The notes below the pieces were generated by a model, which searched no databases, was not told the DNA's origin, and saw only the letters and a list, made by a program, of their open reading frames with translations. Position numbers and translations under genes: made by a program. DNA of 64,000 nucleotides from Plasmodium coatneyi (Eukaryota > Apicomplexa > Aconoidasida > Haemosporida > Plasmodiidae), in contig NC_033562.1 of NCBI RefSeq assembly GCF_001680005.1, positions 372,001-436,000 of the forward strand, given 5' to 3'. Positions 35,629 to 48,954 of this stretch are shown here, in pieces (position 1 is the first letter of the stretch; every line of letters starts with the position of its first letter).

Positions 35629-38026
35629 TTACATACGTTGATAACTAATATTCTTCCTGCTTCCTGGTCGTCTTCTATTATTTTCCCTTCCTCTTCTGGG
35701 TGGTGATGGTGGCCTACCATTATATATGGTAGATGCTCCATCTGTCGAATCTGTTGTTGTTGTTAAATTGGATGACGAACCTCCTACTGTGGTAGAATCA
35801 TATTCTGCACTAGAAGAATAGTCGCCGTCGTCGTCTGAGAATTCGTTTAAGTCTTGCCTAACAGATCTCCTTCCCCTTCTGCTCTTCCCACCGAAGAGGG
35901 TGTTCTTACTTATTCCAGAAAATAAGGAAGTATACTGAAAAGAAAAGAAGCGTAGTGTAAAAATATGTATTGGGCATATATATAGTGTACAGTCTATTCT
36001 CTATATATTTATTCTTTAAGTAAAAAATAAATAATAATAATAATATATAATAATATACAATAATAATAAACATTATTATTATTTATACATTTTTACTACA
36101 ATTTTAATTATAATAGTAATTGTAATTATTACTTTATATAGAAAAAATGCAGTTAGTGGGAATCCCACTAATGCTAATGCAGAAGAGGCAGCAGCGAGAA
36201 TTGTTGTATTTGTCGGATGTGTGGAAGTAGCGCCTTCTGTAGTTTCTTCCTGATGTAATATAGAATTTTTTGAAAGTTCCTGCTCCAATGTTTGTGCCTT
36301 GTCATCTTTTACGCTGGATACACCGTGATCCTCTTCCCGTGGAGTATCCCCAAGGTCGAAGTCATCTCCAGCAGACGGTTTCTTTGGAGTGTTTGTGCAT
36401 CTTAATTGCGACAGTTTATTACTAATAACACTCTTATTCTTGCTCCAGAATTTGTGCCAGTATCCATCGGAGCCCCCGCCGTAGTCGTTTTCTACAGCTG
36501 TATATGCTGCACGAATGCCCTGCAGGTAACTTCCGTATTGTTCGTTGCATTTGGACTCACTACTCTCTAATAGTGCGTGCAAATCATTGTAGTCGTGGTA
36601 GTAATCGAACATTTTCTTTCTTTGTATTAAATTTGCGCCATCGATAGGAGTGTTTACTTTTTCACATTGGTTCTTACCAGGAACTCCTTGCAACATAACG
36701 TAAATTTTACTCATAACATCCTGCAATGAATTAGTGTCCCCTAAAGCGTCCGACATTGTAGATCCTAACCAATAATAAAAATATTCACAACGATCCCCGA
36801 AGGAGGGATTATTTCTCCCAGTGCTCGCCATTTGAGTTATATAATACCAAACACACGCAATTTTATCCACACAATCCGAAGGAATCGAATACGCCGTCAA
36901 TGTCTGCTGCAGATTACCCTTTATTGTACTGACAGCAGGGTAACCAGTATTGTATAAGTAGTACCTGACGTTGAAATCCTGATACACCCTACTTGAAGGT
37001 AAATTATTTAACAGTTGGTCCTATAAATATAATTGATAAAATATGTTTATCAGCACATTTCTAATTCATCATACACCGAACATTATATACACATTCCATT
37101 CTATACATTCCCAATAGGAAAATGAACTGCCCTACTCCTGTCAATCCCGCCATTGATGCAGGTCTAGGTTTATATCCTCCGTGTTCGTCCTCACTCCCAA
37201 TACGTTCCTCCTCATCCTCGTCCTCTTCTTCTTCCTGTTTAACGATGCATGTTAGTTTCGGTAGTTCCCCTGGTGGCCACGGTTTACACTCATTATTAGC
37301 TGCCCAGTATTTACTCTTAAATCTTCTGCAACACTTATCATCACTGCCATCACAGATATTACATAATTTCTTATATGCTGTTTCTGCTTTCGTCCGTTGT
37401 TCCATATATTCTTGACTATTAGAACCTACATTACACTTCCGGTCCTGCAGCCAGACACTCATGTTATAGTTATAATCAAATAATACTTTACACCCTGGGA
37501 AAACGTATTGGCCAACATCGTCGTATAAATTATCGAATTCACTCTTACATTGGTCCTTCGGTAGTCGACTGTAAATTTTCTTCATGATATCTGAAAGGCC
37601 ATGAGTATCTAATTTCCCTTTTATTTTTTCACCTAACCAGTAATAAAAGAAATGACACCATGTACCATTCGGCTCATCATGTTCCATTTCATGCGCGTAA
37701 CAATAAGTCTGCTCAATTTTATTGGCCAAGTTTACACCACTCTTCAGCCACGTTCTCAACACCGGTTCCAACTTATCCCCTTTATGCTTGCAGCACTCAT
37801 CCGGCTCCTGCACTACATGACACTTTAAGTTCTCGTCGAATAGATCGTATATTATCTGTGAGGGTAATGGACCTGGATCTTCATCCTAAAAATATATAAT
37901 CGATATAACATATGAGTATATATTTCTATATGAACACATATTATTTTATTCTACTATGCATAAAGTGTTATATACATAGTACTTATATATTATGAATGAG
38001 GAAGTAACCTGCTGCAGTGTTACCAT
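35629..38026 (-). CDS. KIR: pir/KIR gene G, two ectodomains, paralogue of D
   Basis: Model: complement(join(35629..35934, 36133..37020, 37136..37885, 38009..38026)), 653 residues, all joins phase 0. Exon 1 is MVTLQQ. Exon 2 (DEDPGPLPSQIIYDLF) encodes domain 1 with FFYYWLGEKIKGKL and an acidic end. Exon 3 (DQLLNNLPSSRVY) encodes domain 2 with YFYYWLGSTMSDAL. Its stalk has KKPSAGDDFDLGD (CD99-like) running into a region shared with D (HQEETTEGATSTHPTN). The membrane segment ends FFLYK. Exon 4 is the tail, ending SYQRM; it has no internal Met near its start, so simple ORF searches would miss it. It differs from D mainly in the stalk and tail. Confidence 0.9.
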
Positions 38027-38726
38027 TTTTAATGTCTATAAACATTTGTCAGCATATAATATATTTATATTAGAACATTTCTCCTTTTACAAATTCGCAC
38101 AGAGAACAAGTGCGTGAGTATTCCGCTTGCTCCAAGATTATTTCCTCAGGATTATGATTATACATGAAATTTTTGTGCTTCCTTTTCCTTTTCTTCCCTT
38201 TCTCCATTTGTATGTATAAATAATTCTGCATAAGGGAAAGGTACTCCCAGAAAGCGGATTAGGCAAAAAGGAAGGGGAAAGTGCTGACCTTCTCAAAGAA
38301 ATATTTACACACGAAAAAAGAAATTAAGAAAATTACGGAGATAAGGACTTGTAAAAGAATAAATGAACATTCTGTATTTTTAGTAAAACAATTTACCAAC
38401 AAGTCAATATAAATTAAAACAATTTACCAACAGGTGAATGAAGTGAAAAATTTTTTTAATCCTTATTGGCTACACATGAACATAAACACTTCCATATAAT
38501 ACAGAAAAAAACAAAAGAAAAAAATAGGAAGTGGTACAAATGTTGTAACAAATTATGTATTTCACTCAATAAAGGAAAGTGAAATATGATTATCACATTC
38601 TATTTCTATTTATGTGCCCCCTTCTTCATTTCAAATATTTTGTAATAAATGATGCAAATAAAAATCCTTATTACACACATTTTCTTCCCTTTCACATTCC
38701 TCAAACAGCAATGCTAAAATAAGCAT
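38027..38726. other. Upstream region of gene G, matching upstream of D
   Basis: Close match to 13417-14100. The match ends near 38700, just before remnants of a SICAvar 3' end start. No gene is seen. Confidence 0.65.
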
Positions 38727-38865
38727 TCACAAATTGGCTACAAATTGTTTTTTCCTAAGAAACATCCTCCTTAAAAGATGAGTCTCCCTCCCTAAACCCG
38801 GAACCTGAACTTCAAACCTCTCCCTTAGGAATATCTTCCTTAAGAACACATTCCTTAGGAAGACA
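38727..38865 (-). pseudogene. Frameshifted remnant of SICAvar cytoplasmic tail
   Basis: After the SICAvar1 stop at 38866, the minus strand still contains the nucleotide repeat that codes for VPSSDSGFREED in intact genes (GTTCCGGGTTTAGGGAGG), but in other frames (for example VQVPGLGRET). The family tail was once longer here and was cut by indels. Confidence 0.6.
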
Positions 38866-41800
38866 TTACTCAGGAAATTCTTCCTCAGAAATAAAGTCTT
38901 CCTCCCTAAACCCGGAACCTGAACTTGGAACCTTTTCCTCAGGAACAAAGTGTTTTTTTATAAATTCGCTTCCCATAAATTGCTCAACCAAAATTTCAAA
39001 AAAGTCCTCCTTCGTCGAATGTAATTCCCCTTTTTGACATTCGTCTAAGACTTCTAAATGAATATCAATAATCATGCGGCGACGTACACCACCACCACCA
39101 CGACCAGCACGGCGACTACCAGAAGGTTTTTTGCTCTTTTTTTTGGGCGTAGAACGAGGTTTGCGTTTTTTTACTAAGGTATATACATGTGGACCATCTG
39201 CCTGGTCGTCCACATTGTCAATAATCTGCTGTTCTAAGGAGGGACCAGATATTTTATTTGCTCTTCTGTAACGTTTTCTTCTCTTACCAAGAAAGGCAGA
39301 ATACTACCAAAAAAAAAAAAAAAAGCGAGAAAATATTTTTCTTTAATAGGGGTGTGAAATGTTTGTTCACATACCACAGTAATTACTACTTCAAACCAAA
39401 GTATGAAATGCTACACACACACACCCTAAAATGCGAAATCCTACACACACACCCTAAAATTCGAAATCCTGCACACAAACCCCTAAATTGCGAAATCCTA
39501 TACATACACCCTAAAATGCGAAATCCTGCACCTTACGTGTGAAGTGCCACACCTCCCCCCACTGATTCATTCAACTTTTTTTTTCCTTTTTTTTTCCTTT
39601 TAATTCTTAAATTTTTTTTTCTTTCTATTTTTTTTTTTCTTTTTTTTTCCTTCTTTTTTTTCTTTTTTTCTTTGTTTTTCTTTTCTTTCCTTTCTTTCTT
39701 TTCTTTCTTCTTTCTTTCTTTTCTTTCTTTTCTTTCTTGTTTCTTTCTTTTCTTTCTTGTTTCTTTCTTTTCTTTCTTGTTTCTTTCTTTTCTTTTTTTC
39801 ATTCTTTTTTATTTTATTATTTTTTTTACCTTCAAAAGGAGATAACTCATAGCAGAAAGACCAATGAAGACAGGAATGGTAGGAAGGTATGGGGTAAGGA
39901 GATCAGGAATGTTGTCCATCCCTTCCTTCTTTACGTTCACTACTTTCGCAGTCTTGGGTGTTACAAGAATTTTTGTACTGCTCCGTGAAACAGGATGAAC
40001 CGGAAGAGTTGGACCAGCCCCTGCTTGACTACCGCCACCTGCATCACCACCAGGAACAGGTGCAAGAGGAGGACCCGGATCAGGAGCTAGACTTGTGGCA
40101 GAGGGAGCATGAGGTGTAGTAGTCTGAGAGGTACTCGCTAAACCTTTATCAGCGTCATCGTTAGCTGGGTTAGCTTTAGCACCAGCAGTGCCACCAGCAC
40201 CAACATCTTGAGTAGTAGGACTGGATGAGCTGGTACTACTAGAAGAACTGCTTGAACTTGAACTTGAGGTGGAAGATTCAGGTGTTTGGGTGTCTGTTCC
40301 TGTACGTGGAGTATGAATAATCGTAGTACCTGAAGGGGTCGTATCAATAGTAGCATCAACACCTGTATCAGAATATTTGTGCTTAGTGCTCAGAAAAAGT
40401 TCATTAACATCCTTACTATCATCCTTTGAGCCTGCTGGAGGGCCATCGAACGAAAGGAAAGTACCATTAACATAGACACCTTTACTTGTATCAACAATGT
40501 CTTCCTTACCTATTGATTCTGCACTTGGGTTACGTGATGCTGGTGCGGGTGCGGACTTTGCTGGATCTGACTCAGCTGATGGGTCAGTTCTTCCAACTGA
40601 TTCTGATGTTGATATTGGTGTTGTTGGTGGTTTAGTGGCATCTGGTTTGGCAACTTCAGCAGGTTTAGGCTGACATATGTTATTTATAGCATTCAGAGTT
40701 TGCGTTATGTCCCTATTCTTCTTGAGTTCCTCTTTTATTCTGTCCCGTAGGTTGCTATTATTAAAAGTAGGCTTTGCACAACTGTCCCACCCACATTTTT
40801 GACAATTATTACTTTTGGAACACATAGTGGTGTAGAGACTCTTTCCGTCCTCAAATGTTTGTGTTAATATTTCCTCCGTGATTTTACATCTTCCCTTCAG
40901 CATTTCACTTGCGAATACATTTAATGCCATACAAGTCATAGTTTGTTTAAATATTTTGTCATTTCTTTTGCGCTCCTCCGTAGTGCCCTCCTGATCTTCC
41001 GTAATACCATATATATGTTTTAATCCTGCAGTAATAAGTTGACATGCTAATTTCTTTGCTTCTGAATTTGTATTATCCTTATCTACAATGTTCTTGCATA
41101 AACCTTCTTCGTTCATGTATCCATTAGCAATAGCCGCAGATAGGGCATTCAATATTTTTTCCATGTCCTTATCGTCCCAAATGTGATACTGCCAATACAA
41201 TGGAAAAAAGAGGGGGCATATATTTACATAAAAACTTTACTCAAACTTCGTCTGAGTACGTATATATTCTCTCTACATGCAATATATATGCTTGGATTCT
41301 AGTGTCCAATATGGATCGCCCTAACCTCCCATTTCCTTTGGCCCCCTTGTCTCCTATCCCTAGTCCATTGTGTTGTTACGCACTGGGCGCGATCACATAA
41401 GGTATTATTTATAGTACTTATATCAGTTAGAGTTTGTTGTACGTTCCCATCTTTCCTGAGTATTGTTTCCAATTTGTCCCCTATCTTTTCACTGTCTATT
41501 TGGCAATCTGCATATTGATCATACCTATCACACTGCACGCAATGACCCTTCTCACTATTTTTACCCTTACACGATTTCGTAAGTTCCTTATTTCCTTCCT
41601 CAAATGATTGTGCTATTGTTTTCTCACTGACCTCACAGGGGGATTTAACCTCCTCCTTCAATTTGTCCGCATAAGCGTTCAAAACTAAGCATAACATAGT
41701 TTGCTTAAAATCCCTGTTGTCAGCGGCCTTCCTTTTCTTTTCACTTTCATCAATTTTTTCCTTATTACCGGTTATATCATCTTGCTCTATTCCAATACCA

Positions 41801-44516
41801 TAAATATGCTTTAAGCCTTTAGTAATAAGCTCGCATGCTTTTATCTCTGGGTCCGTAACTCTTCTACTACTTGGATCTGAATAACTACAATAATTTGGAA
41901 TACTTTTGCTGGTATCCTGAGATATTTTCTTAAACATGTTTGTGGCCTCATTGTTAATGTCATTCTTCATGTTATCCTGTTCATAGAAAGAGGAAAAAGA
42001 GAAGGAAAAGAAACAAATGTATGCTATGTAATTATGTCCATCTCCCCCCTCATAATTATTATATGTCCACCATCTATAATTATGTGCGTCTATGTCCATC
42101 CCCCCTATAATTATTATGTCCACACCCTATATGTGTGTCTAATTTTTCCCCTGTTCAGTTTCTACATACTACAACACTCACAGAAGTGTCTTTTATTATA
42201 ATGGACAATATATTGTGTTCCTTCCCCCCCTTTTTTTATTCTAATGAAGACAATATATATATTGTATTCACTTACCCAGGTTGGATTCGTTCCATTCTTA
42301 TTGTTTGTAAACCATTTCTTTGTTACGCATTGTATGCGTTGACAGAAGTTATTTATAGAACTTATGGAAGTTAGAGTTTTTTGTATTTCCTTATCACCTT
42401 CAAGCATTGTCTTCAATTTGTTCTCTACATTGGTTTGATTGCCGTTGTCGCCGCCTACTGTACAATCTTTATAAGTTACGTCCCTTCTACATTCGGGACA
42501 ATTACCACCACTACACCAAGTACTCATCTGACCAATCCCTTTCTGAAACATTTGTTTTATTTTCCCCTCGTCTACAGGGCACTTTTTTTCTGATTTCTCC
42601 TTAAGAAGATCAGCGTAAGCATTGAGTACAGCACACAACATGGTTTGTTTAAACATCCTATTGTCAGCGGCCTTCCTTTTCTGCTCAGCATTGCTTTGGT
42701 CCTTTACATCTGACTGATCTATTTGAACACCATTAATGTGCTTTAATCCCCTGTTAATGAACCTACAAGCCTCTCTGTCTTTTTCATTTAAGAAACTACC
42801 AGTCCATTGATTATTATCGCATAGCTTATCGGCTTCGTTTGGCTCGTTCTTCTTAACTTCCTTAGACATGTTCCCCAATTGAGTCACGACGTCACCCCAC
42901 ATTGTGCTCTATACAAACAGAAATAAAAAAGAATATATGTGCACCTACAGTACTGGCAGCCTCTCTCCTTAGCCCTTATATACAAGGTACAATATTCATA
43001 TTAGTGTCTCCGACTACAGTAGATAATATTGTTCCCTTACCCATTCTACAGTCCCGCCTTCACTTTCTCTATTTTTCTTCCATTTCTGTGTTACACATTT
43101 GACACGTTCACATAATTTATCGTCGTTACAGAGTGTGTCTAACAGATAGGAAGGAAGGGAAAAAATGGAAGAACAAAAAAATATATGATTATATAAAAAA
43201 AAATGATAAGGCTTAATGATGGTAGAAATGGTGATGCGCTGCTAGGATGATGATATTCTATACACCCTTTCCACCCCAAACAACCTTCATTCTAACACCA
43301 CTTACAACGTTCCTTCCACCCTTCCACCTAACAACCTACCTATCACCTCTAACAATCATCCCTTCCACTCCCTAAGACCCCTTCCTTCACTCTCATTCCT
43401 TCTAACCCTTTCTTCCTTTCTTCTCCTTAGACCAATTCTTCCTTCCCCTTCCCTAGACCATTCCTTTCCTTCCCTCCTTAGACCTCCTTCCTTTTACTTT
43501 TTTCTTTGTTCTTTCTTAAATAATATTAAATAATATTTCTTACCTGCTTTATTTGCTGCTTTCTTCTTCTCTTCCTGAATTTTGACCTTGACCTTATTCT
43601 TTAGATCATCATCGTCCGTTATTTTCCCATCGTTCACTCCCTTCAATATTTCCTTTGCACCTTCCTCCGATAAACTGTTCTCTGTGTTAGCCCATTCCTC
43701 CAGTTCCGTGTCATTATTTATGCCTAACAGCTTCCGAAAAAGCCCCTGGTCCTGATCCCCCTTGGCACCGGCCCCGCCGCCTTCCTTACTCTTCTTACAT
43801 GCGTTGTAGTCATTTGTTTTCCTTATTATCCCTACATTCGCTCTAGCTTCCTGTACCCACTTTTCTATTTCCTTCCCAATGAATTGTTTTCCTAATTGTA
43901 TAGTTTGGAAATCAAATTTCGTACATTTCCCATGTTCACCTTTCATGTCCCGCGCATCCAAAAAAATCCCAAATGAGTCCACCATATACTTAGCGGCTTC
44001 CCCCAGGCAGCTATGTCCTTTGAATAATTTTAAGGCTGTTACAATCCCAATCATACACCTAAAATAAGACTCCACTTCTTCTATTTTCTCCAGCTCGAAT
44101 CCATATTCATCCCCCTCTTGTACTTTAATTCCACTCATGAATAACTTTATTTGTACTAGTGCTTTGCAGATCTCTTTTTTCACAGTTCCTTCTGTAGTAT
44201 CCTGAAGGTGTACCTTTTCACAGAGTTTTTTGAACTCGTTCTTATCATTCTGTATACGGGTCGTCAACTTTTCAAAGGTATTCTTCATATCATCCCATAT
44301 GGATTGCTATAAAGGTTAGTTCCGGAAGTGTAGTTGCATGTGTACATATTCTATAGGTCCTCCCTATTTCTATGACCCCTACACATATATGTGCATTCTT
44401 ATAGTGTAGGTGTGCACATGGATTATGAAAAATCTTAAAATACTTACATCCCCTGAGGTTCCTTTACGGAGTTGCCATTGGCCTATTAAATATGCAAAAT
44501 TCAAGAAGTCCTCCAT
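38866..44516 (-). CDS. SICAvar: SICAvar1, schizont-infected cell agglutination variant antigen
   Basis: Model: complement(join(38866..39303, 39830..41188, 41326..41976, 42276..42908, 43041..43138, 43544..44306, 44448..44516)), 1336 residues. Exon 1 is MEDFLNFAYLIGQWQLRKG. Exon 2 starts SIWDDMKNTFEKL and is the alpha-type domain. A 98-base exon (LCERVKCVTQKW) follows, then two beta-type exons (KQTMLC.LNAYADL, IKHI/LKHIYG) ending in W at or near the donor. Exon 6 holds a last Cys-rich domain, a Thr/Ser/Pro stalk with a Ser run, and the helix YLPTIPVFIGLSAMSYLLLK. Exon 7 is the conserved cytoplasmic domain (RRRMIIDIHLEVLDECQKG). Phases join cleanly. It is a short member of the family, and the tail ends early, at EEEFPE. 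Confidence 0.92.
39560..39800. repeat. TTTC/TTTCTTG microsatellite in last SICAvar1 intron
   Basis: A pyrimidine microsatellite on the + strand between the membrane exon and the cytoplasmic exon. The flanking 39400-39530 has five tandem units of CCTAAAATGCGAAATCCT type; two related units occur in the matching SICAvar2 intron at 55030-55080. Confidence 0.75.
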
Positions 44517-46422
44517 GTTTCCACCTTACTCCTTAATTTGTTTCTATATTGAAGAGTTTTACATTACTCAAATTTTTTCCTGCAGCCTCTATTGCAATTT
44601 CTTCACGTACACCTTCATTTTTTATGTTCACCATTACAATATATTCCTCTTCATATATATATCTTCTCTTTTTTTTTTCCTTATTTTCTCCTAATTACAC
44701 ATTCGGAATTCTTCAAAAAAAGGAAAAAAAGAAAAAGAAGTACTACTCTATTCTACCTATACACTGTATTCTTCCTAATGAAGAAAGAAGAAGGACGAAG
44801 GAATAACCTACCTTCTTTCCTACTTCTCTCCAATTTTTTCTTTTTTTTTTTTTTCCTCTTTCTTTTAGAAAAAAGAGGGAGGAATTATGCGCCTTCCTTC
44901 TTTCCCTTTTTTTTTTTTTTTTTTTTTTCTTCCTTAACTTTTATTTTTTTTAAAAAAAAAAAAGAAAGGAGAAGTGAGCAACAATCTTCCCTTTCCTTAC
45001 ATTACATTCTTCTGAAAAAAAAAAGGAAGGATTTATCCATCTCTTCCTTTTCTACTTCCTCTTTTCCTTCTTTTCCTTTTTTTAAAATTTTTCTTTTTCT
45101 CTTTAAGAAAAGAAAGAAAACAATTTTCCCTTCTCCTTCCTTTATGCATTGCACTTTCCTAAGAAGAAAAGGAAAAGAGAGAGAACACAACCATTACCTC
45201 CTTCGTTTTCATATACATTCTACCGATATACTGCCCTTTTTTTTTTGCATTTTCCTTTATGCACTACATTCTTCCTAAAAGAAGAAGACGAAGAAGGGGA
45301 GAAGAAAGATAAAAAGTAAGGAAGATAAGAAGGGAAAAAAGGAAAAAATAAGGTAAAAGGAAAAAAAGAATAACCTCTCCCTTTCCTATACTTTCTAATC
45401 ATGTACCCATTTTTTGCATTCATCTGAACGAAAAAAAAAATAAGAGGTGAACAACCTTTCCTTTCCGTTCCTTCCTTACATGCATTACATTCTCCTTAAA
45501 AAAAAAAGGCGAAATATACGCATCTTCTTTTTTTTTCACTCCTTTCCTACCTTCTGTTCCCTTTCTTCTTCCTCCATCCTTTTTTTTACCTGAACCTTCC
45601 ATCCCCCATTCCTCAGAGCCCCTCCCTTCTTTCCTTCCTTAGTACCTCTCCTTTCTTCTTCCGCCATAGACCCTTCCTTGCTTCCTCCTTCATTAGACCT
45701 CCATTTCCTTCCTTAGACCCCCTACCTTCCTTAGACCTCCTTCCTCCCTTAGATCCCCTTCCATCCATACTTAGATCTTTCTCCCGCTTAGACCCCTTCC
45801 TTCCATCCTTAGAACCCTGCCATAGTCATCTTCCTTCCTTCTCCTTATAAGCTTTTCTTCCCACCATGAACCCTAAACCCTTAACCCTAAACTCTGAACA
45901 CTAAAACATAAGCCCTGAATCTTAAACTCTAAAATCTAAATCATAAATCCTCAATCCTGAAACTTGAAACATAAACCCTAAACTCTGAAGCCTAAAGCCT
46001 AAATTTTAGACCCTCCTTTTCTTCCTTCATTCCTTAGGCTCTCTTTCCTTCTTCCTCCCTTAGACTCTTCCTTCCATTCTACCACCTAACACAACCTTTT
46101 CTTCCACCAACCACCCACCTAACAAACCTTTCCTTCCACCTTACCACCCCTAACACAACCTTCCTTCCACCAACCACCACCCTAACAACCTTCCACCAGC
46201 CCTAATACAAACTTCCTAGCACCCCTAACAACCTTCCTTCCATGAACCGCCTAACAACCAACCTACCACCACACCACCCTAACAACCTTCCTTTCACCAA
46301 CCACCACCTCTAACAACCTCCTTCCTTCCACCTACCACCATCCATAACAACCTTCTGTCGACCCACCTAGCACCTAACAATCCACCTACCACCCTACCAC
46401 CTAAGAACCCTTCGTTCTTCCA
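44517..46422. repeat. Intergenic region SICAvar1/pir N
   Basis: About 44640-45560 is a mixed purine/pyrimidine low-complexity region, with a diverged repeat in which TTCTT stretches alternate with GGAAGG. About 45590-45850 is a TTAGACCCCTTCC array. About 45866-46015 is telomere-like (ACCCTAAACCCTTAACCCTA). About 46050-46400 is the CAACCTTCCTTCCACCAACC array, G-rich on the minus strand, running into the stop of N. No gene is seen. Confidence 0.65.
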
Positions 46423-47796
46423 TCATCTGGATGATGAAGTAGTGTATGGAATAGAATATTCCGTCATGGAATCTGTTGCAGAATCATTATACGAATATTC
46501 CGTTGTTGAATCGTCGCCGTCAAATTCATTAAATTCTCTCCTAAGGGACCTTTTCCTTCTGCTTCCGCTACTGCTTCCATTTGGAGAGTGGTTATTCCCC
46601 TTAAGAAAGAAGAGGAAGAGGTGTGATTTATACTTGTAAAAAAAGTATGCCATTGTTGGTAATCCTACTGCAGCTAATGCACCTGACACAGCTGGTGCAA
46701 CGGCAGCACCACCAGAACCTACCGCTGGAGCAACTCCAGGAGCAACCTCAACTCCAGGAGCAACCCCAACTCCAGGGGCAACTCCAACTCCAGGGGCAAC
46801 TCCAACTCCAGGGGCAACTCCAACTCCAGGGGCAACTCCAACTCCTGGTGCAAAACCAAGTCCAGGAACACCACCATCAACCAGGGAGGGACATTCACCT
46901 TTCCCGGGAACACAAGCTCCTGTAGAACCGGTACCAGAAGAACCTGGGTTCCAGGTTCCAGTACTACCTGGTCTAGGACTACCAGTATTTTGATTACCAT
47001 CTACCCTCCTGCATGTCAATTGTGATAGTTTGTCTGGTTTACAGTAATCTTTATTTTCATGCTCATTAAACCAGTTGCAATAAGCACCACTCTTATTTTC
47101 CCCCTTCTGGCAGTATTCAATTATAGGAGCACATGCTCCTTTTAGCTTTACTAAATGTTCGTGATATTCTGGATCACAGGTGATTTCCTTCGCCGTAGGT
47201 GAATATGCCAAAATATTATAGTAGTCTTGGGAACAATCATACATTATTTTTCTTGCGTCGAAAATGCTTTGGTCAATACTTGGGTATAGGTTAGTGCATA
47301 TACTCCCGAGACTTGATGTCTTCAGAGTATGGTAAATCGCACTCATGACGTCTTTAAATAAGCTAGAACCTTTCAAGTATTTCGATACTATGTCCCCTAA
47401 CCAGTAATAGAAATCATAGCACCAATCATCAGTAGACATTGTGACATTCTTGGTCTTATGTATGAAGCACCAAGCTTCTACAATTTTTTTAGCATGCTGC
47501 TTTGTTTCATAATATGCTTCTACTTCAGTCTTAACTCTTCCTACTTCACTTTCCTTCGTACACAAAGTTTGGACTCTTCCTCCTGGCAGTTGCCCGTATA
47601 AATCCTTCTGCGATGGTAACTGCTTCAAATGGTCCTTCTGTAAAGGGGGATTTGCAAAATATATGTGCAACTATATATTTTACATTCTTCATTTATTATA
47701 TTATTTATGAGGTATTATATATGTTTGTACACACTGCTAAAATGTATTCTTGTAAAAGATAAATATGATTACCGTTGCTTGTGGCCTTTCTGCCAT
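46423..47796 (-). CDS. KIR: pir/KIR gene N with elastin-like VGVAPG repeats
   Basis: Model: complement(join(46423..47637, 47773..47796)), 412 residues. Exon 1 is MAERPQAT. Exon 2 begins KDHLKQLPSQKDLY and contains everything else: one Cys-rich domain (FYYWLGDIVSKYL), a Gly/Ser/Pro stalk (PRPGSTGTWNPGSSG), then PGLGFAPGVGVAPGVG continuing as about six tandem VAPGVG hexapeptides (46725-46870), a membrane segment (LPTMAYFFYK) and a tail ending TTSSSR. VGVAPG is the signature hexapeptide of vertebrate tropoelastin. No intron separates membrane and tail parts, as in exon 3 of F. The upstream flank matches that of B. It is head-to-head with J. Confidence 0.9.
46741..46850 (-). repeat. 18-bp coding minisatellite (VAPGVG hexapeptide)
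   Basis: An 18-base unit (sense GGAGTTGGAGTTGCCCCT) is repeated about six times, with the units at the C-terminal end diverging. Near-identical units imply recent tandem expansion. Confidence 0.85.
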
Positions 47797-48954
47797 TGTT
47801 GTTATTGTTCATGTGCAGATTCTTCTATGTATATTTAATGTAAATTTATGTTAAAGTACGTTGTACATATATTCATATATAAAACATTCATGGGAATTCT
47901 TCCTATTCTATAATGCATACGAAGAAAATATGGAACTTCTACTTCTTTTTCCTCCATGTAACTGTTATATTATTATATTGTCCATAAATATTCAGCATAC
48001 TATATCATTATTTACACATTCCAGTTCCTAGGTATACAAGAACGAAGTCCTTTCCTGCAGGAATTCTCCCTTATGTTGGGATTAATTCATATATTTCACT
48101 GTTATTCAGAAGGAGATAGACTATTAAGGAATTATTAGTGTACACATATATATATATATATATATAGTATGCAGTTTATATGCGTATAGAACGCTTCCCT
48201 ACCTCTCTGAGTGTGTGCACATACTCATTAATACGCAATGAAAAATATGTACTCCCAATATAAATGGAAAGGAGTACAATGGAAAGATGTGCACGGAGTG
48301 AACATATGAGGAAAGAAAATATACATCTTCACTATAACACTCTGTAACAATCCATTTTTCGTGTATGACCACCTAGCAATAATAATTTTCCTCTTCTTCC
48401 TTTTCTCCCTTTTATGAGTACTTCATTTTACTTATATATGAAATACAAATGTTGTGTGCCACTTGAGCACCTAAGCTGCTCTGACCTCCTTTCATTTTAG
48501 TGTATTATTATTTATTCTTTCCCCTTCATTCTTGCCTCCCTCCTTCTACACTTTTTCCTCTTCTTTTTCCTTCCATTTTTTTTTTTCCTCTTTTCCTTCT
48601 TTCTCATTCCTTTTCTCTTTCTCTTTTTTAACAGTGTAAGAGATGAAAAGAAAAAAAGAGAAAGAAAGAAAAGAAGGAAAGAAAAAAAAAAAAAAAAAGA
48701 GGAAGAAAAGTAGGAGGGGAGGGAAGAATGAATGGAAAAGAAAAAAAAAAAGATAAGAGGAAGGGTAGAAATATGTATCACCGATGTACACATTAATCCG
48801 TATGTGTTAACATACAACTTTGAAGAACAGAAATGATGAATATATATATATATATTTTTTATTTTCCCCTCCCTTTTAAAAAATATTATAAACGGATATG
48901 TGTATGTTATTCTATATGCTATATATATGTACCTTATATATAGAAGGTATGTAC
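47797..48954. other. Upstream region of gene N, duplicate of 4578-5712
   Basis: Close match to the region upstream of B, including the AT microsatellite (about 48146 here, 4918 there), the CTAAGCTGCTCTGACCTCC block and the pyrimidine/purine fold-back (about 48540-48780). No gene is seen. Confidence 0.65.
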
